A DNA stretch of 64,000 nt, from positions 1-64,000 of the forward strand of contig NZ_BOVK01000041.1 in the NCBI RefSeq assembly GCF_018403685.1, read 5' to 3'. The number at the start of each line of letters is the position of its first letter. The first letter of the stretch is position 1. Under the pieces are notes generated by a model. The model was not told where the DNA came from. It ran no database searches and worked only from the letters and a program-made list of their open reading frames with translations. This DNA comes from Xylanibacillus composti. GTDB lineage: Bacteria; Bacillota; Bacilli; Paenibacillales; K13. Position numbers and translations under genes: made by a program. Positions 17,739 to 27,107 of this stretch are shown one piece after another.

Positions 17739-19922
17739 TTATTGCATGATGCGCTGGACCGAATATACATCCTTTACCCGCTTGATTCTTTCCACGACAG
17801 ATTGCAGGTGATCCAGATTGCGAATCAGGATGGTCATATGAATCAGCGCCATCTTATTCTTGTCCGAGCGGCCGGAAACCGCCGACATGACAGTTTTGCT
17901 TTCGGATACCGCCTGCAGCACCTCATTGAGCAGACCGCGGCGGTCGTGCCCGGTGATTTCAATTTCTACGTTATAATTGGCTTCTGCCTGTTCGGCCCAT
18001 TCTACCTCGATCAGGCGCTCGCCTTCCTCCGGCTGATCCATGCGGAGATTGTTGCAATCTGCCCGATGAACAGACACGCCTCTCCCTCTGGTAATATAAC
18101 CGACGATCTCGTCACCGGGCACGGGATTGCAGCATCGCGCGAATCGAACAAGCAAGTTCTCGACGCCCTTAACCTTCACGCCGTGCGTCGGCCTGCTCTT
18201 GCGAGGCTGCGGCGGACGCATGTCCTTCACCTCCGAGGTGAGCTCCAGCGCCTCGGCCTTGGCCTCCTCGTGCTCCCGCCGGATTTTCTCCGTCAAGCGG
18301 GTGCATATTTGCGCAGCGGTAATGCCGCCGAACCCGACTGCAGACTGCATATCGTCAATATCTTGAAAGTTAAATTTGCGGGCAACCTCCAGCATATTTT
18401 CCTCAGTCATCACGGAGGACGGCTCAATGCCCAATCGCTTGATCTCCCGTTCAATCGCCTCGCGTCCCTTGATGACGTTCTCTTCCCGCTTCTCCTTCTT
18501 GAACCACTGCTTGATCTTGTTGCGCGCATGCGAGGACTGCACGATCTTCACCCAATCCTGACTGGGACCGTAGGAGTGCTTGGAAGTCAAGATTTCCACG
18601 ATGTCCCCGGTCTTCAACTGGTGATCGAGCGGAACGATGCGTCCATTCACCTTGGCGCCGATCGTGCGGTTGCCGACCTCAGTATGGATCCGGTAAGCGA
18701 AATCGAGCGGCACCGATCCGGCCGGCAGCTCAATAACCTCTCCTTTCGGCGTAAAGACAAACACCAGATCAGAGAAAAAGTCCATCTTCAGCGATTCTAT
18801 AAATTCTGCGGCATCGTGCGTTTCCTGCTGGAGCTCCATAATCTCGCGGAAGAAATTGATCTTCTCGCCGAGGCTATCGGCAGAAGCCTGCGAATTCTCC
18901 TTGTAGGACCAGTGTGCCGCGACCCCGTATTCTGAAGTGCGATGCATGTCCCATGTCCGGATTTGCACCTCAAGCGGCTCGCCATTCGGTCCGATAACCG
19001 TCGTATGCAATGACTGGTACATGTTGGGCTTCGGCATCGCGATGTAGTCTTTGAACCGGCCCGGCATCGGCTTCCACAGCGTATGGATGATCCCCAAGGT
19101 CGCATAGCAATCCTTGATGTTGTCGACAATAATGCGAATGGCTAGCAAATCGTAGATTTCGTTGAACTGCTTGCTCTGGGTTGTCATTTTTTTGTAAATG
19201 CTATAAATATGCTTGGGCCTTCCGGAAATATCGCCCTTGATGTTCATCTCGTTCAGCTTCTGCTCAATCGTCTCGATCGTGTCCTGGATATAGAGCTCGC
19301 GTTCCGCCCGCTTTTTCTGCATCAGGTTGACGATGCGGTAGTATTGCTGCGGGTTGAGGTAACGAAGCGCAATATCCTCCATCTCCCATTTGATCGCGGA
19401 AATTCCGAGACGATGCGCAATCGGACAGAATATTTCCAGCGTCTCGTCAGCGATGCGCTGCTGCTTCTCCTGCGACTGGAATTTCAGTGTGCGCATATTG
19501 TGAAGCCGATCTGCCAGCTTGATCAAGATAACGCGGATGTCTTGGGCCATAGCCACGAACATCTTCCGATAATTTTCGTTTTGCTGCTCTTCCTTGGATT
19601 TGAACTTGATCTTCTCCAGCTTGGTCAGTCCGTCTACGAGCATGGCGCAGGTTTCGCCAAACTCCCGGCGGACCGTATCCAAAGAAACCGTCGTATCCTC
19701 TACTACGTCATGAAGCAAGGCGGCAATGATGCTGGTGACGTCCATTTGCATATTGACGATGACCTCGGCAACGGCAAGCGGGTGCAAAATATACGGTTCC
19801 CCGGATTTGCGCACTTGACCGTGATGAGCCTGTTCCGCGAATTCATAGGCGGCTCGGATACGTTCCAGGTCCTGTGGTTTCATATATGCAGATGCTTTCT
19901 CGATCAAATGCTCGATGCCCAT
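17739..19922 (-). CDS. relA: Bifunctional (p)ppGpp synthetase/hydrolase Rel
   Basis: The single long RSH protein of Firmicutes, which makes (p)ppGpp on amino-acid starvation and hydrolyses it otherwise. It is 727 residues: HD hydrolase domain with HDVVED (71-76) and the later [11 protein letters not shown], synthetase domain with [13 protein letters not shown] and [13 protein letters not shown], a TGS domain ([20 protein letters not shown]), a zinc-finger-like/RIS region with RCCNPVPGD and a C-terminal ACT domain. Intact HD residues support hydrolase activity. The ATG has AAGGA eight bases upstream and its own sigma-A promoter. A permease and an M20 gene separate it from apt-recJ. Confidence 0.97.
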   Translation of the reverse strand: MGIEHLIEKASAYMKPQDLERIRAAYEFAEQAHHGQVRKSGEPYILHPLAVAEVIVNMQMDVTSIIAALLHDVVEDTTVSLDTVRREFGETCAMLVDGLTKLEKIKFKSKEEQQNENYRKMFVAMAQDIRVILIKLADRLHNMRTLKFQSQEKQQRIADETLEIFCPIAHRLGISAIKWEMEDIALRYLNPQQYYRIVNLMQKKRAERELYIQDTIETIEQKLNEMNIKGDISGRPKHIYSIYKKMTTQSKQFNEIYDLLAIRIIVDNIKDCYATLGIIHTLWKPMPGRFKDYIAMPKPNMYQSLHTTVIGPNGEPLEVQIRTWDMHRTSEYGVAAHWSYKENSQASADSLGEKINFFREIMELQQETHDAAEFIESLKMDFFSDLVFVFTPKGEVIELPAGSVPLDFAYRIHTEVGNRTIGAKVNGRIVPLDHQLKTGDIVEILTSKHSYGPSQDWVKIVQSSHARNKIKQWFKKEKREENVIKGREAIEREIKRLGIEPSSVMTEENMLEVARKFNFQDIDDMQSAVGFGGITAAQICTRLTEKIRREHEEAKAEALELTSEVKDMRPPQPRKSRPTHGVKVKGVENLLVRFARCCNPVPGDEIVGYITRGRGVSVHRADCNNLRMDQPEEGERLIEVEWAEQAEANYNVEIEITGHDRRGLLNEVLQAVSESKTVMSAVSGRSDKNKMALIHMTILIRNLDHLQSVVERIKRVKDVYSVQRIMQ

Positions 19923-19957
19923 GTCGCAGTCCTTTCTGCTATTACGATTTACCTACC

Positions 19958-19987
19958 ATTATGCCTGTCGAAAGCCGCCTGCGTCAA
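19958..19987 (-). promoter_or_regulatory. Sigma-A promoter of relA-dtd
   Basis: Minus strand TTGACG (19982-19987), 18-bp spacer, CATAAT (19958-19963), about 35 nt upstream of the relA start. Five of six bases match in both boxes. Confidence 0.7.
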
Positions 19988-20188
19988 CTGGTAACCTGAT
20001 CAATCACAGCGCTGCTGCCAGCCAGCTGCCCAAAGCGCCAGTCAGCATTTCCCCGGTACCCGTCCCCTCCCGATTCGATGAAGCTGTTTCAAAAGTTGCC
20101 TAAGGAAGTAGTGACGTTTCCACGTGTTTCATGTTAAAATCACCTGGATGTAAGTATATACAATATTCGACAATAAGGAGGTATGATT

Positions 20189-21472
20189 ATGCAGCGTATC
20201 ATTCAGGTGGATGAGCGTCCTCCCTTGCTGCAAAGCCTGCCGCTAAGTTTCCAGCATCTGTTCGCCATGTTCGGCTCTACCGTGCTGGTTCCTGCTTTGT
20301 TCGGAGTAAATGCGGCGACTATCTTGCTAATGAACGGAATCGGCACCTTGCTCTATTTGTTCATCTGCAAAGGGCAAATTCCGGCTTACCTCGGCTCAAG
20401 CTTCGCCTTTATCTCGCCGGTGTTTGTCGTCCTGGCCGGAGATGCTGCCGCCAATTATGCCTATGCGCTCGGCGGTTTCGTCATTGTAGGCCTGATCTTC
20501 ACACTGGTCGCAGTCATGATCAAATACATAGGCACAGCCTGGATCGATGTTGTCTTCCCGCCCGCAGCCATGGGCGCCATTGTTGCCATCATCGGCCTTG
20601 AGCTCGTTCCGGTTGCCGCGGAGATGGCCGGCTGGATCGCACCGGCGGATGCAGAGGCGTGGACACCCGATCCGAAGTCGCTTACTGTATCCATCGTCAC
20701 CTTGCTTACCATTATCGCGGGCTCGGTAGTGTTCCGCGGGTTTCTGAAGATTATTCCGATTCTGGTCGGGTTTATCGTCGGCTACTTGCTCGCGTGGGCA
20801 CTCGGCATCGTATCCTTCGAAACAGTCAAGGAAGCGGAATTTGTCGCTGTGCCTACTTTTACCACGCCCAAATTCGCGTGGACCCACATCGCCGTCATTC
20901 TTCCGGCCGCCCTTGTCGTCATTGCCGAGCATATCGGTCATCTGATCGTGACGAGCAACATTGTAGGCAAAGACCTGTCCAGGGAGCCCGGCCTCCATCG
21001 CTCTATGCTGGGCAACGGCATTTCAACCACATTGTCCGGCTTCGTCGGTTCAACGCCGAATACGACCTATGGCGAGAATATCGGCGTCTTGGCCATAACC
21101 CGCGTCTACTCTGTCTGGGTCATCGGGGGAGCAGCGGTTATTGCCATTATCCTGTCGTTCTTCGGCAAGCTGGCTGCCATTATCAATACAATCCCCGGGC
21201 CGGTCATTGGCGGAGTCTCCCTAATGCTTTTCGGTGTCATCGCCGCAGCCGGCATTCGCATGCTGGTGGAAACAAAGGTGGATTATTCGAAAGCAAGCAA
21301 CCTGATCCTGACGACAGTCGTGCTCGTCATCGGCATCAGCGGCACCACTCTTAAGTGGGGCAGCTTCGAGCTGAAGGGGATGGCGCTTGCTACAATTGCT
21401 GCAATTATACTCAGCTTGTTCTTCAAGCTGCTGGAAGTCATGAAGCTAACGAACGAGGAAGCGGAAAAGTAG
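20189..21472 (+). CDS. Uracil permease-like NCS2 transporter
   Basis: A 427-residue membrane protein of the nucleobase:cation symporter-2 family with about 12-14 helices. The signature GSTPNTTYGENIGVLAITRV (about residues 285-304), with the UraA-type NTTYGENIG, and the N-terminal VPALFG favour uracil over xanthine. UraA/PyrP proteins import uracil with protons. The second ATG (MQRIIQVD) has AGGAGG seven bases upstream and is preferred. A likely promoter (GTGACG, 18 bp, TAAAAT at about 20132) lies upstream; no pyrimidine attenuator is visible. It is inserted, opposite in strand, between relA and apt. Confidence 0.88.
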   Translation: MQRIIQVDERPPLLQSLPLSFQHLFAMFGSTVLVPALFGVNAATILLMNGIGTLLYLFICKGQIPAYLGSSFAFISPVFVVLAGDAAANYAYALGGFVIVGLIFTLVAVMIKYIGTAWIDVVFPPAAMGAIVAIIGLELVPVAAEMAGWIAPADAEAWTPDPKSLTVSIVTLLTIIAGSVVFRGFLKIIPILVGFIVGYLLAWALGIVSFETVKEAEFVAVPTFTTPKFAWTHIAVILPAALVVIAEHIGHLIVTSNIVGKDLSREPGLHRSMLGNGISTTLSGFVGSTPNTTYGENIGVLAITRVYSVWVIGGAAVIAIILSFFGKLAAIINTIPGPVIGGVSLMLFGVIAAAGIRMLVETKVDYSKASNLILTTVVLVIGISGTTLKWGSFELKGMALATIAAIILSLFFKLLEVMKLTNEEAEK

Positions 21473-21585
21473 TGGAGAAACCTGGCAATATCGGTGCGCC
21501 TGCTCCTTCTCAACTGGTTTAAGGAACTGAACTGCACACGGCTTCCCCTATTCAACTGTTGGATTAAACTGAAATCATGCGATGA

Positions 21586-21620
21586 AACACGCCCTTACCC
21601 ATCCTGCGATGGGTAGGGGC
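21586..21620 (+). terminator. Terminator of the uracil permease gene
   Basis: ACGCCCTTACCCAT and ATGGGTAGGGGCGT pair (one bulge/mismatch) followed by TTTTTTATTT on the plus strand, about 110 nt after the permease stop. Confidence 0.8.
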
Positions 21621-21647
21621 GTTTTTTATTTGGAAGGAGGAATGGGG

Positions 21648-21693
21648 ATGAATGGATGGGAGCAAGCTCATGAAGCTTTTCTTCAGCAAAGAA
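21648..21693 (+). pseudogene. Orphan 5' gene start cut off by the M20 gene
   Basis: Directly after the permease terminator, AAGGAGG stands seven bases before an ATG that opens MNGWEQAHEAFLQQR. This looks like a genuine translation start, but after about 16 codons the frame runs antisense into the 3' end of the M20 hydrolase gene and reads as low-complexity shadow sequence. I infer the head of a gene truncated when the M20 gene arrived or by deletion. The original product is not identified with confidence. Confidence 0.4.
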
Positions 21694-22875
21694 TTATATA
21701 TGACGAGGTGACGAGAAGTGCTGAAACTCATCTCTCACCCGCTGCAGCAGCGTTCGGTCCTCAAGCAAATCGCAGCCCGTCCAGGCTAAGGCCTTGGCGC
21801 CCAGGATCATCGCATCCATGCCCCGCTCGCTGCCCGCCGCAGCGCGAAACTCCGGAGTATGAAGAGCAAACGGGCAATCGGCGATTTGAATGTAAGGATG
21901 TATTGCAGCTGTCCGGTAGCTGACATTGCCCAGATCGATGGAGCCGCCTGGCTGCCCTTCCTTCACGTCATCCGGCTTCACACCCAGTTGGATCAAATTG
22001 TCCGTGAATTGCTGGGACAACACTGAATTCGTGCGCATGTCATCATAGCTCAGCTCGTAGTTGGACACTTGAATGCGGCATCCGGCAGATAGAGCCGCAG
22101 CATCGGCGCAGCGCTTTACTTTGTCGACCATGTCCTGCAGTGTCCTTTTGTTTGCTGCGCGGACATAAAACTTGGCTTGCGCGAAGTCCGGGATAATATT
22201 AGGCGCTTCCCCGCCGTTGCTGATAATCCCATGTACTCGCACCCCGTCAGGCAGCTGTTGGCGCAGCGCGTTCACGCCGTTAAACAACTGGATGACTGCA
22301 TCCAAGGCATTGATGCCGTCCTCCGGGTTGGCCGCAGCATGAGCCGCCTTGCCGAAGTAATCGAATTGAAGCGCCTCCATCGCCATGGAGCTTCCGCTTC
22401 TTTCATAGTGGGACAGCGGGTGAACCATCATCACGGCGTCTACCTGGTCGAACAAGCCTTGTTCGGCCATCGTAACCTTGGCGCCATTCGTCTCCTCTGC
22501 CGGCGTCCCGAACACGACCGCTTTCCCGCCATACGCATCTATAGCCTCACGCAGCGCGATAGCAGCAGCTGCACTGGCAACGCCAATCAAGTTGTGGCCG
22601 CATGCATGGCCTAGTCCCGGAAGCGCATCATACTCCGACAAATATCCGAGTACCGGACCTTCCTTGCCGGAATCGTATACAGCTGTAAATGCCGTCTCCA
22701 TTCCCGCTGTCCCTTGGTTGACGGCAAAGCCAAACTTGGCAAGCAGGTCAGTCAGGAGAGAGGATGCATAAAATTCTCGATGACCAAGCTCCGGATTCTC
22801 CCATATTGCCTTGCTGACTGCCGCAAATTCACTCCGATGCTCATCCAAAAACCGGGCTGTCGCCGCTTTCAACAT
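21694..22875 (-). CDS. M20 family amidohydrolase/metallopeptidase
   Basis: A 393-residue M20 zinc hydrolase of the AbgB/PM20D2-like subgroup, which cleaves amide bonds of small N-acyl amino acids or dipeptides. Visible metal-site motifs: GYLSEYDALPGLGHACGHN (about 78-96) with the Cys/His ligands, TPAEETNGAK with the catalytic Glu, and a dimerisation domain (FDYFGKAAHAAANPEDGINAL). The natural substrate is unknown. ATG with AAGGAG about eight bases upstream; the 11 codons above it are rejected. It lies alone between the permease and apt and its 3' end overlaps a truncated gene start on the other strand. Confidence 0.88.
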   Translation of the reverse strand: MLKAATARFLDEHRSEFAAVSKAIWENPELGHREFYASSLLTDLLAKFGFAVNQGTAGMETAFTAVYDSGKEGPVLGYLSEYDALPGLGHACGHNLIGVASAAAAIALREAIDAYGGKAVVFGTPAEETNGAKVTMAEQGLFDQVDAVMMVHPLSHYERSGSSMAMEALQFDYFGKAAHAAANPEDGINALDAVIQLFNGVNALRQQLPDGVRVHGIISNGGEAPNIIPDFAQAKFYVRAANKRTLQDMVDKVKRCADAAALSAGCRIQVSNYELSYDDMRTNSVLSQQFTDNLIQLGVKPDDVKEGQPGGSIDLGNVSYRTAAIHPYIQIADCPFALHTPEFRAAAGSERGMDAMILGAKALAWTGCDLLEDRTLLQRVRDEFQHFSSPRHI

Positions 22876-22904
22876 CGTCCGTCTCCTTCTCCTTTCAAAT
22901 GCAA

Positions 22905-22946
22905 GCAAGGAGGCCGTGAGCCACAGCGTGTGACCAGCCTCCTTGC
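22905..22946. repeat. Perfect 10-bp inverted repeat upstream of the M20 gene
   Basis: GCAAGGAGGC (22905-22914) and GCCTCCTTGC (22937-22946) flank a 22-nt loop. The minus-strand side lacks a U-tract, so a terminator role is doubtful. It lies about 30 nt before the M20 start, and one arm contains a ribosome-site-like AAGGAGG. Confidence 0.45.
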
Positions 22947-23041
22947 ACCATCCTTGTCAAATCCTCGCCAATCTTCGGATCAATCACCGCAAAAGCATTA
23001 GGCATATACTGCGAAGCGGCGCTTCGCTTTTGTGGGCAATT

Positions 23042-23554
23042 TTAGTATTGCATTAACGTAATAATATCTACCCCCGGCATTTTGCTTCTGCCGTTCAAAT
23101 AAGTCAACTCAATCATAAACGCGGCACCTACAACCTCTCCGCCCAGCTGGCCAACCAGATCCAGACATGTCGCAATCGTCCCGCCCGTTGCGAGCAAATC
23201 GTCCGCAATCAGCACGCGCTGGCCAGGAGATATCGCATCCTTGTGCATCGCCAGCTTGTCCTTGCCGTATTCCAGCTCGTAGCTCGCTTCAATCGACTCC
23301 CAAGGCAGCTTCCCGCTTTTGCGAATCGGAACGAAGGCCACACCTAGCGCATAAGCGAGCGGCGCGCCAACGACAAAGCCCCTCGCCTCAGGTCCGGCAA
23401 TGACATCAATATTCAACGACTTGACCTGTTCGGCGATGGCATCGATCGATGCCCGGTAAGCCTCTCCGTTTTTCAATAAGGTCGTGATGTCCTTGAAGCG
23501 AATACCCGGCTGGGGGAAATCCTCGATAACCCGAATATGTTCTTTGAAATTCAT
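23042..23554 (-). CDS. apt: Adenine phosphoribosyltransferase
   Basis: Apt salvages adenine to AMP using PRPP. The 170-residue protein has the type I PRTase PRPP loop VLIADDLLATGGTIA (about 112-126), the N-terminal DFPQPGIRFKDITTLL typical of Apt and the PEARGF segment. GGAGG lies eight bases before the ATG. The ATG overlaps the TGA of recJ (ATGA), so the two are probably translationally coupled. In most Firmicutes the next gene would be relA; here an M20 gene and a permease intervene. Confidence 0.95.
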   Translation of the reverse strand: MNFKEHIRVIEDFPQPGIRFKDITTLLKNGEAYRASIDAIAEQVKSLNIDVIAGPEARGFVVGAPLAYALGVAFVPIRKSGKLPWESIEASYELEYGKDKLAMHKDAISPGQRVLIADDLLATGGTIATCLDLVGQLGGEVVGAAFMIELTYLNGRSKMPGVDIITLMQY

Positions 23555-26013
23555 ACTGCATCCTCCGTCACTGATGGTTTATTGCTGTATGGTTCGTCTG
23601 AATGACCAACAGCATGTCCAAGCGAACCAAGCAGCCATTCACTTACTTGCTCCGAAGTCGAGCTCACCAGGCGCTCTGTCGTGCGGGCCAAAGCTTTGCG
23701 TTTGCGATAGGCGGCCGATTCGGCAAGATCTTTTTTCGCAGGCTTTTCTACCACTTGCAAACTGGATGAACCGATGCGCGCAATAAAGCCCAATTCCTCA
23801 AAAACCTCAATTGCAAACCGAACAATTTCCTGGGAAATTCCGCATTTCCTTGCCAATGTCGCTTGCCAGGATTTCTGAGCCGCCAACGGCCATTGCGATT
23901 GGCCGCGGAGCAGTGCATAAATCTGCTTGAAATGCTCGCGGTTCGGCATATGCCAGGCAGCATGATCAGGCTCGCCAAACAGCGCATACATGCGCTCCAC
24001 TTGCTCGCACCTTGAAAGCAGCGCTTGCAAGTCCTCCAGGCGGTTAGGCAGGCCGACCAGCACCAGGTCAGTCCAAGCTTGCTCATGCACCGAACCAAGC
24101 TCTGCCGGGTTCGCGGATGCGGCTGCGAGTTGCCCGCCCGCTGTCAGCCAAACAGCAGACGCGCCGCGTGCCTCTGCCTGTTCGCGCCAATAGACTGTTT
24201 CCTCCTGATTTGCATGCCCGAGCAGAACAATTCCCGTGCGTGTGTGGAGCTCGCGCGCCAAGCGGCTGACACGGGGGGAATCGCAGCGATCTCCACGCCA
24301 ATCGAATATTTGGACATGCGGTACCAGCATATCCTGCACCATGAGCTGCGGCTTGCGATTGCCGTTCCATTCGTTCACTGTGATTTCAGCCAGTACATCC
24401 AGCGTTGCAGTTGGTGAAATACGCCACGCCGATTCGCCGGCGCCGAAGGCGATCGCCTCCGCGCGGGCAGATGCCGAACGAAGCTTGAGCCGCAGATGAC
24501 TGCCATCCTTGCCGAGTTGACGCATCTCTTCTACCGCTACCTGCCTCAGCACAAAGCGCGGAAGGGGATTGCTCATGCCGAACGGAGCGAGGCGTTCCAG
24601 CTCCGCGGCAGTCTCCAATGTAATGTCGTCCAGGACGCATTCCCCGTCAGCATGGAGCATTGGCTGCAGATTTTCCTCGCGAAGCTGCTCGGCAGCCAAG
24701 CGCTCCAAAGCCTCTGCAAAAGCCGGAACCTGCTCCGCTTGAAGCGTCATGCCAGCTGCTGCCTGGTGTCCGCCATAATGCTCCAGCAGATGGCTGCAAG
24801 CCGTAAGCGCCGCGTACAGGTCAAAGCCGTCTATCGACCGCGCAGAGCCCTTGGCTTTCCCTGTATTCCGGTCTATGCACAGCACAACCGAGGGCCGGTA
24901 ATAGCAATCCGTCAATTTCGAGGAGACGATTCCGGCTACGCCAATGTTCCAGCCTTCCTTCGCAACGACTATGCTTCGCTTCTCCGATGTCTGCCCTTGG
25001 CTTTCCACTATCGCTTTCGCTTCTTCCAGCATCTCTTGAACAAGCTGCTGCCGTTCGGCGTTGCATGCGTCCAGGTCATGGGCAAGCTGTTCCGCGGCTT
25101 GCTCGGATTGCGTCGTCAGCAGCTCCACTGCCGGCAGCGCACTGTCCAGACGCCCGCCCGCATTGATCCGCGGACCCAGCGAAAAGCCGATATGCGTCGA
25201 AGTCAAGCGCTTGCCGGACAAGCCGGACACGGCGGCAAGAGCGCGAACGCCCGGCAGCGGATCAGTTTCCATCGCGGCAAGGCCGGCCTTGACAATCGTC
25301 CGATTCTCGCCGGTCAGCGGCATTAAATCCGCTACCGTCCCTATCGCCGCAACCTGCAGCCACTGCGGTCGAGTTTCCCCGGTCAGAGCCTGGGCCAGCT
25401 TCAGCGCCACCCCTACGCCTGCGAGACCCTTGAATGGATAAGGGCAATCCGGCCGCTTCGGGTTAAGAAGGGCCAGAGCTTCGGGCAGTTGGTCAGGCGG
25501 TTCGTGATGGTCCGTGACGATAACGTCCAAGCCCAGCTCGTTCGCATAGGCAATCGGCTCTACAGCGCTGATTCCATTATCGACCGTAATGAGCAGATCC
25601 GTTCGCTTCTCCTTGGCCTCGTCCAGCGCATGCACATTCAGGCCGTACCCCTCGGTTTGGCGGTGAGGTATGTAATAATCGAAGTCGGCGCCCAGTTCCT
25701 TCAGCACATACACCATAAGCGAGGTCGAGCTGACGCCGTCCGCATCGTAATCCCCGTAGACGAGAATCCGTTCCCCCCGCGCAATGGCGGAGCGGATGCG
25801 TTCAACCGCCACCTGCATGTCTCGCATGGCGAAAGGATCCTCATAGCAGTCGCCCGAATCGGCAAGAAAGGCATGAACCTCTGCGGCAGTTCGGATGCCG
25901 CGAAGCAAGAAACAACGGGCCAACAGCCGGGATATGCCTGCTTCCTCTGCCAGCCTGTCGGCTTCCGCCTGCGCGGTTGTCTGTATGTTCCATCTTGCCT
26001 TTGCATGAAGCAC
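23551..26013 (-). CDS. recJ: Single-stranded-DNA-specific exonuclease RecJ
   Basis: RecJ is a 5'-3' ssDNA exonuclease of the DHH family used in recombination and mismatch repair. The 820-residue protein includes DHH motifs VYGDYDADGVSSTSL (about 85-99), TVDNGIS and VTDHHEPP, the DHHA1 domain with GGHQAAAGM, an OB-fold, and the long C-terminal extension seen in Firmicutes. The start codon is GTG, preceded by a GGGGGAG sequence. It is coupled to apt downstream and lies 98 nt after the cation transporter gene. Confidence 0.95.
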   Translation of the reverse strand: MLHAKARWNIQTTAQAEADRLAEEAGISRLLARCFLLRGIRTAAEVHAFLADSGDCYEDPFAMRDMQVAVERIRSAIARGERILVYGDYDADGVSSTSLMVYVLKELGADFDYYIPHRQTEGYGLNVHALDEAKEKRTDLLITVDNGISAVEPIAYANELGLDVIVTDHHEPPDQLPEALALLNPKRPDCPYPFKGLAGVGVALKLAQALTGETRPQWLQVAAIGTVADLMPLTGENRTIVKAGLAAMETDPLPGVRALAAVSGLSGKRLTSTHIGFSLGPRINAGGRLDSALPAVELLTTQSEQAAEQLAHDLDACNAERQQLVQEMLEEAKAIVESQGQTSEKRSIVVAKEGWNIGVAGIVSSKLTDCYYRPSVVLCIDRNTGKAKGSARSIDGFDLYAALTACSHLLEHYGGHQAAAGMTLQAEQVPAFAEALERLAAEQLREENLQPMLHADGECVLDDITLETAAELERLAPFGMSNPLPRFVLRQVAVEEMRQLGKDGSHLRLKLRSASARAEAIAFGAGESAWRISPTATLDVLAEITVNEWNGNRKPQLMVQDMLVPHVQIFDWRGDRCDSPRVSRLARELHTRTGIVLLGHANQEETVYWREQAEARGASAVWLTAGGQLAAASANPAELGSVHEQAWTDLVLVGLPNRLEDLQALLSRCEQVERMYALFGEPDHAAWHMPNREHFKQIYALLRGQSQWPLAAQKSWQATLARKCGISQEIVRFAIEVFEELGFIARIGSSSLQVVEKPAKKDLAESAAYRKRKALARTTERLVSSTSEQVSEWLLGSLGHAVGHSDEPYSNKPSVTEDAV

Positions 26014-26111
26014 CGGGCATACTCCCCCTTCCAGCCATTTTCATTTTTGCATAAAGACAGGGCTGTCCCTGCCCGCCAAGCATTCGGCTCAGGGTCAACC
26101 CCTCGGTTGTT

Positions 26112-27071
26112 TTAGTGAATAATCGTCGGTTGATCATTTCGGTCGGTATCCACTGTGCTTTTGTACGGATACCCCGGATCATACGGATTGACGTGGACGA
26201 ACACATCGCTCACATGCGAAAATCTGGACAGCAGATAGTGCTTGACCATTTTCGCGATATCATGCCCTTCCATGACAGTGATCTTCGGATTCACGCTGAT
26301 CTTTGTGTCCACAATCACATAATGTCCGTGCTCGCGCGCGCGCAGCTCGTTAACCGCGATAACGCCTTTCACGCGTTCTACCGCTTCCGTCAATTCTTTG
26401 GCTTCATCCTCGTGCAGAACGTGGTCCATCGTGGAATGAATCGATTCCATAATCAGGCGATAACCCATGCGCAGAACCAATAGCGACACGATCAAGCCCG
26501 CGACCGGGTCCAAATAATACATCCAGGAATAGCCCAAGTATACGCCGAGCAAAGCCCCGCCTACCCCTACAAGCGCGGCGACCGAAGAGAACACGTCTGA
26601 GCGATGCTCCCAAGCGTTCGCGATCAATGCTTGGCTGGACAGCTTCTTGCCCAAGCGATACTTGTATTGAAACATCGCTTCCTTCGCCACGATGGAAAAT
26701 ACAATTACCGCGATCGCCCATCCATAATAGGCAGAAGGTTCCTCGACGCCGTAGTAAATAGCTTTCGTCGCCGATATGCCCACTTCTAACCCGACAAGCA
26801 GCAAGAGTACCGAGACAATAATCGCTGCAATCGACTCTGCTTTGCCATGTCCATATGGGTGATCCGCGTCAGGCGGCTTCTTGGCTGCCTTCAAACCGAT
26901 CAACACAGCAGCAGAGCCGGCGACATCGGAAGCCGAGTGCGCCGCATCTGCGATCAGCGCTTTACTGTTCGACACAAAGCCTACCCCGCCCTTAAGCGCG
27001 GCCAGCGCAAGATTGCCGACGATTCCGATCCAAGCGGCAAACTCTGCTTTGGAGAAGCGTTGATCTGTCAT
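26112..27071 (-). CDS. Cation diffusion facilitator family transporter
   Basis: A 319-residue CDF protein that exports divalent metals (Zn, Mn, Fe or Co) in exchange for protons. Six helices are visible, with metal-site motifs ALIADAAHSASDVAG in helix 2 and WEHRSDVFSS in helix 5, the HPYGHGKAE loop, and a cytoplasmic C-terminal domain (VNPKITVMEGHDIA, FVHVNPYDP). Metal choice cannot be fixed from sequence; the HSxSD/HxxxD arrangement fits several. The ATG has a GGAGT site eight bases upstream. It lies between secF and recJ in one orientation, and only a weak hairpin follows. Confidence 0.9.
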   Translation of the reverse strand: MTDQRFSKAEFAAWIGIVGNLALAALKGGVGFVSNSKALIADAAHSASDVAGSAAVLIGLKAAKKPPDADHPYGHGKAESIAAIIVSVLLLLVGLEVGISATKAIYYGVEEPSAYYGWAIAVIVFSIVAKEAMFQYKYRLGKKLSSQALIANAWEHRSDVFSSVAALVGVGGALLGVYLGYSWMYYLDPVAGLIVSLLVLRMGYRLIMESIHSTMDHVLHEDEAKELTEAVERVKGVIAVNELRAREHGHYVIVDTKISVNPKITVMEGHDIAKMVKHYLLSRFSHVSDVFVHVNPYDPGYPYKSTVDTDRNDQPTIIH

Positions 27072-27107
27072 GAGGTCACTCCTTGTTCAGAATGTCTGAT
27101 TTGACTC

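Noticed and set aside
17589-18935. 448-codon plus-strand ORF
   Set aside because: Antisense shadow of relA and dtd without coding features.
22911-23030. A 37-codon minus-strand frame between apt and the M20 gene (starting MPNAFAVIDPK)
   Set aside because: It has no ribosome site and no recognisable family; it may be a gene remnant but cannot be supported.
26050-26085. Terminator between the CDF gene and recJ
   Set aside because: The CAGGG/CCCTG hairpin is short and the U-tract weak; the genes may be co-transcribed.
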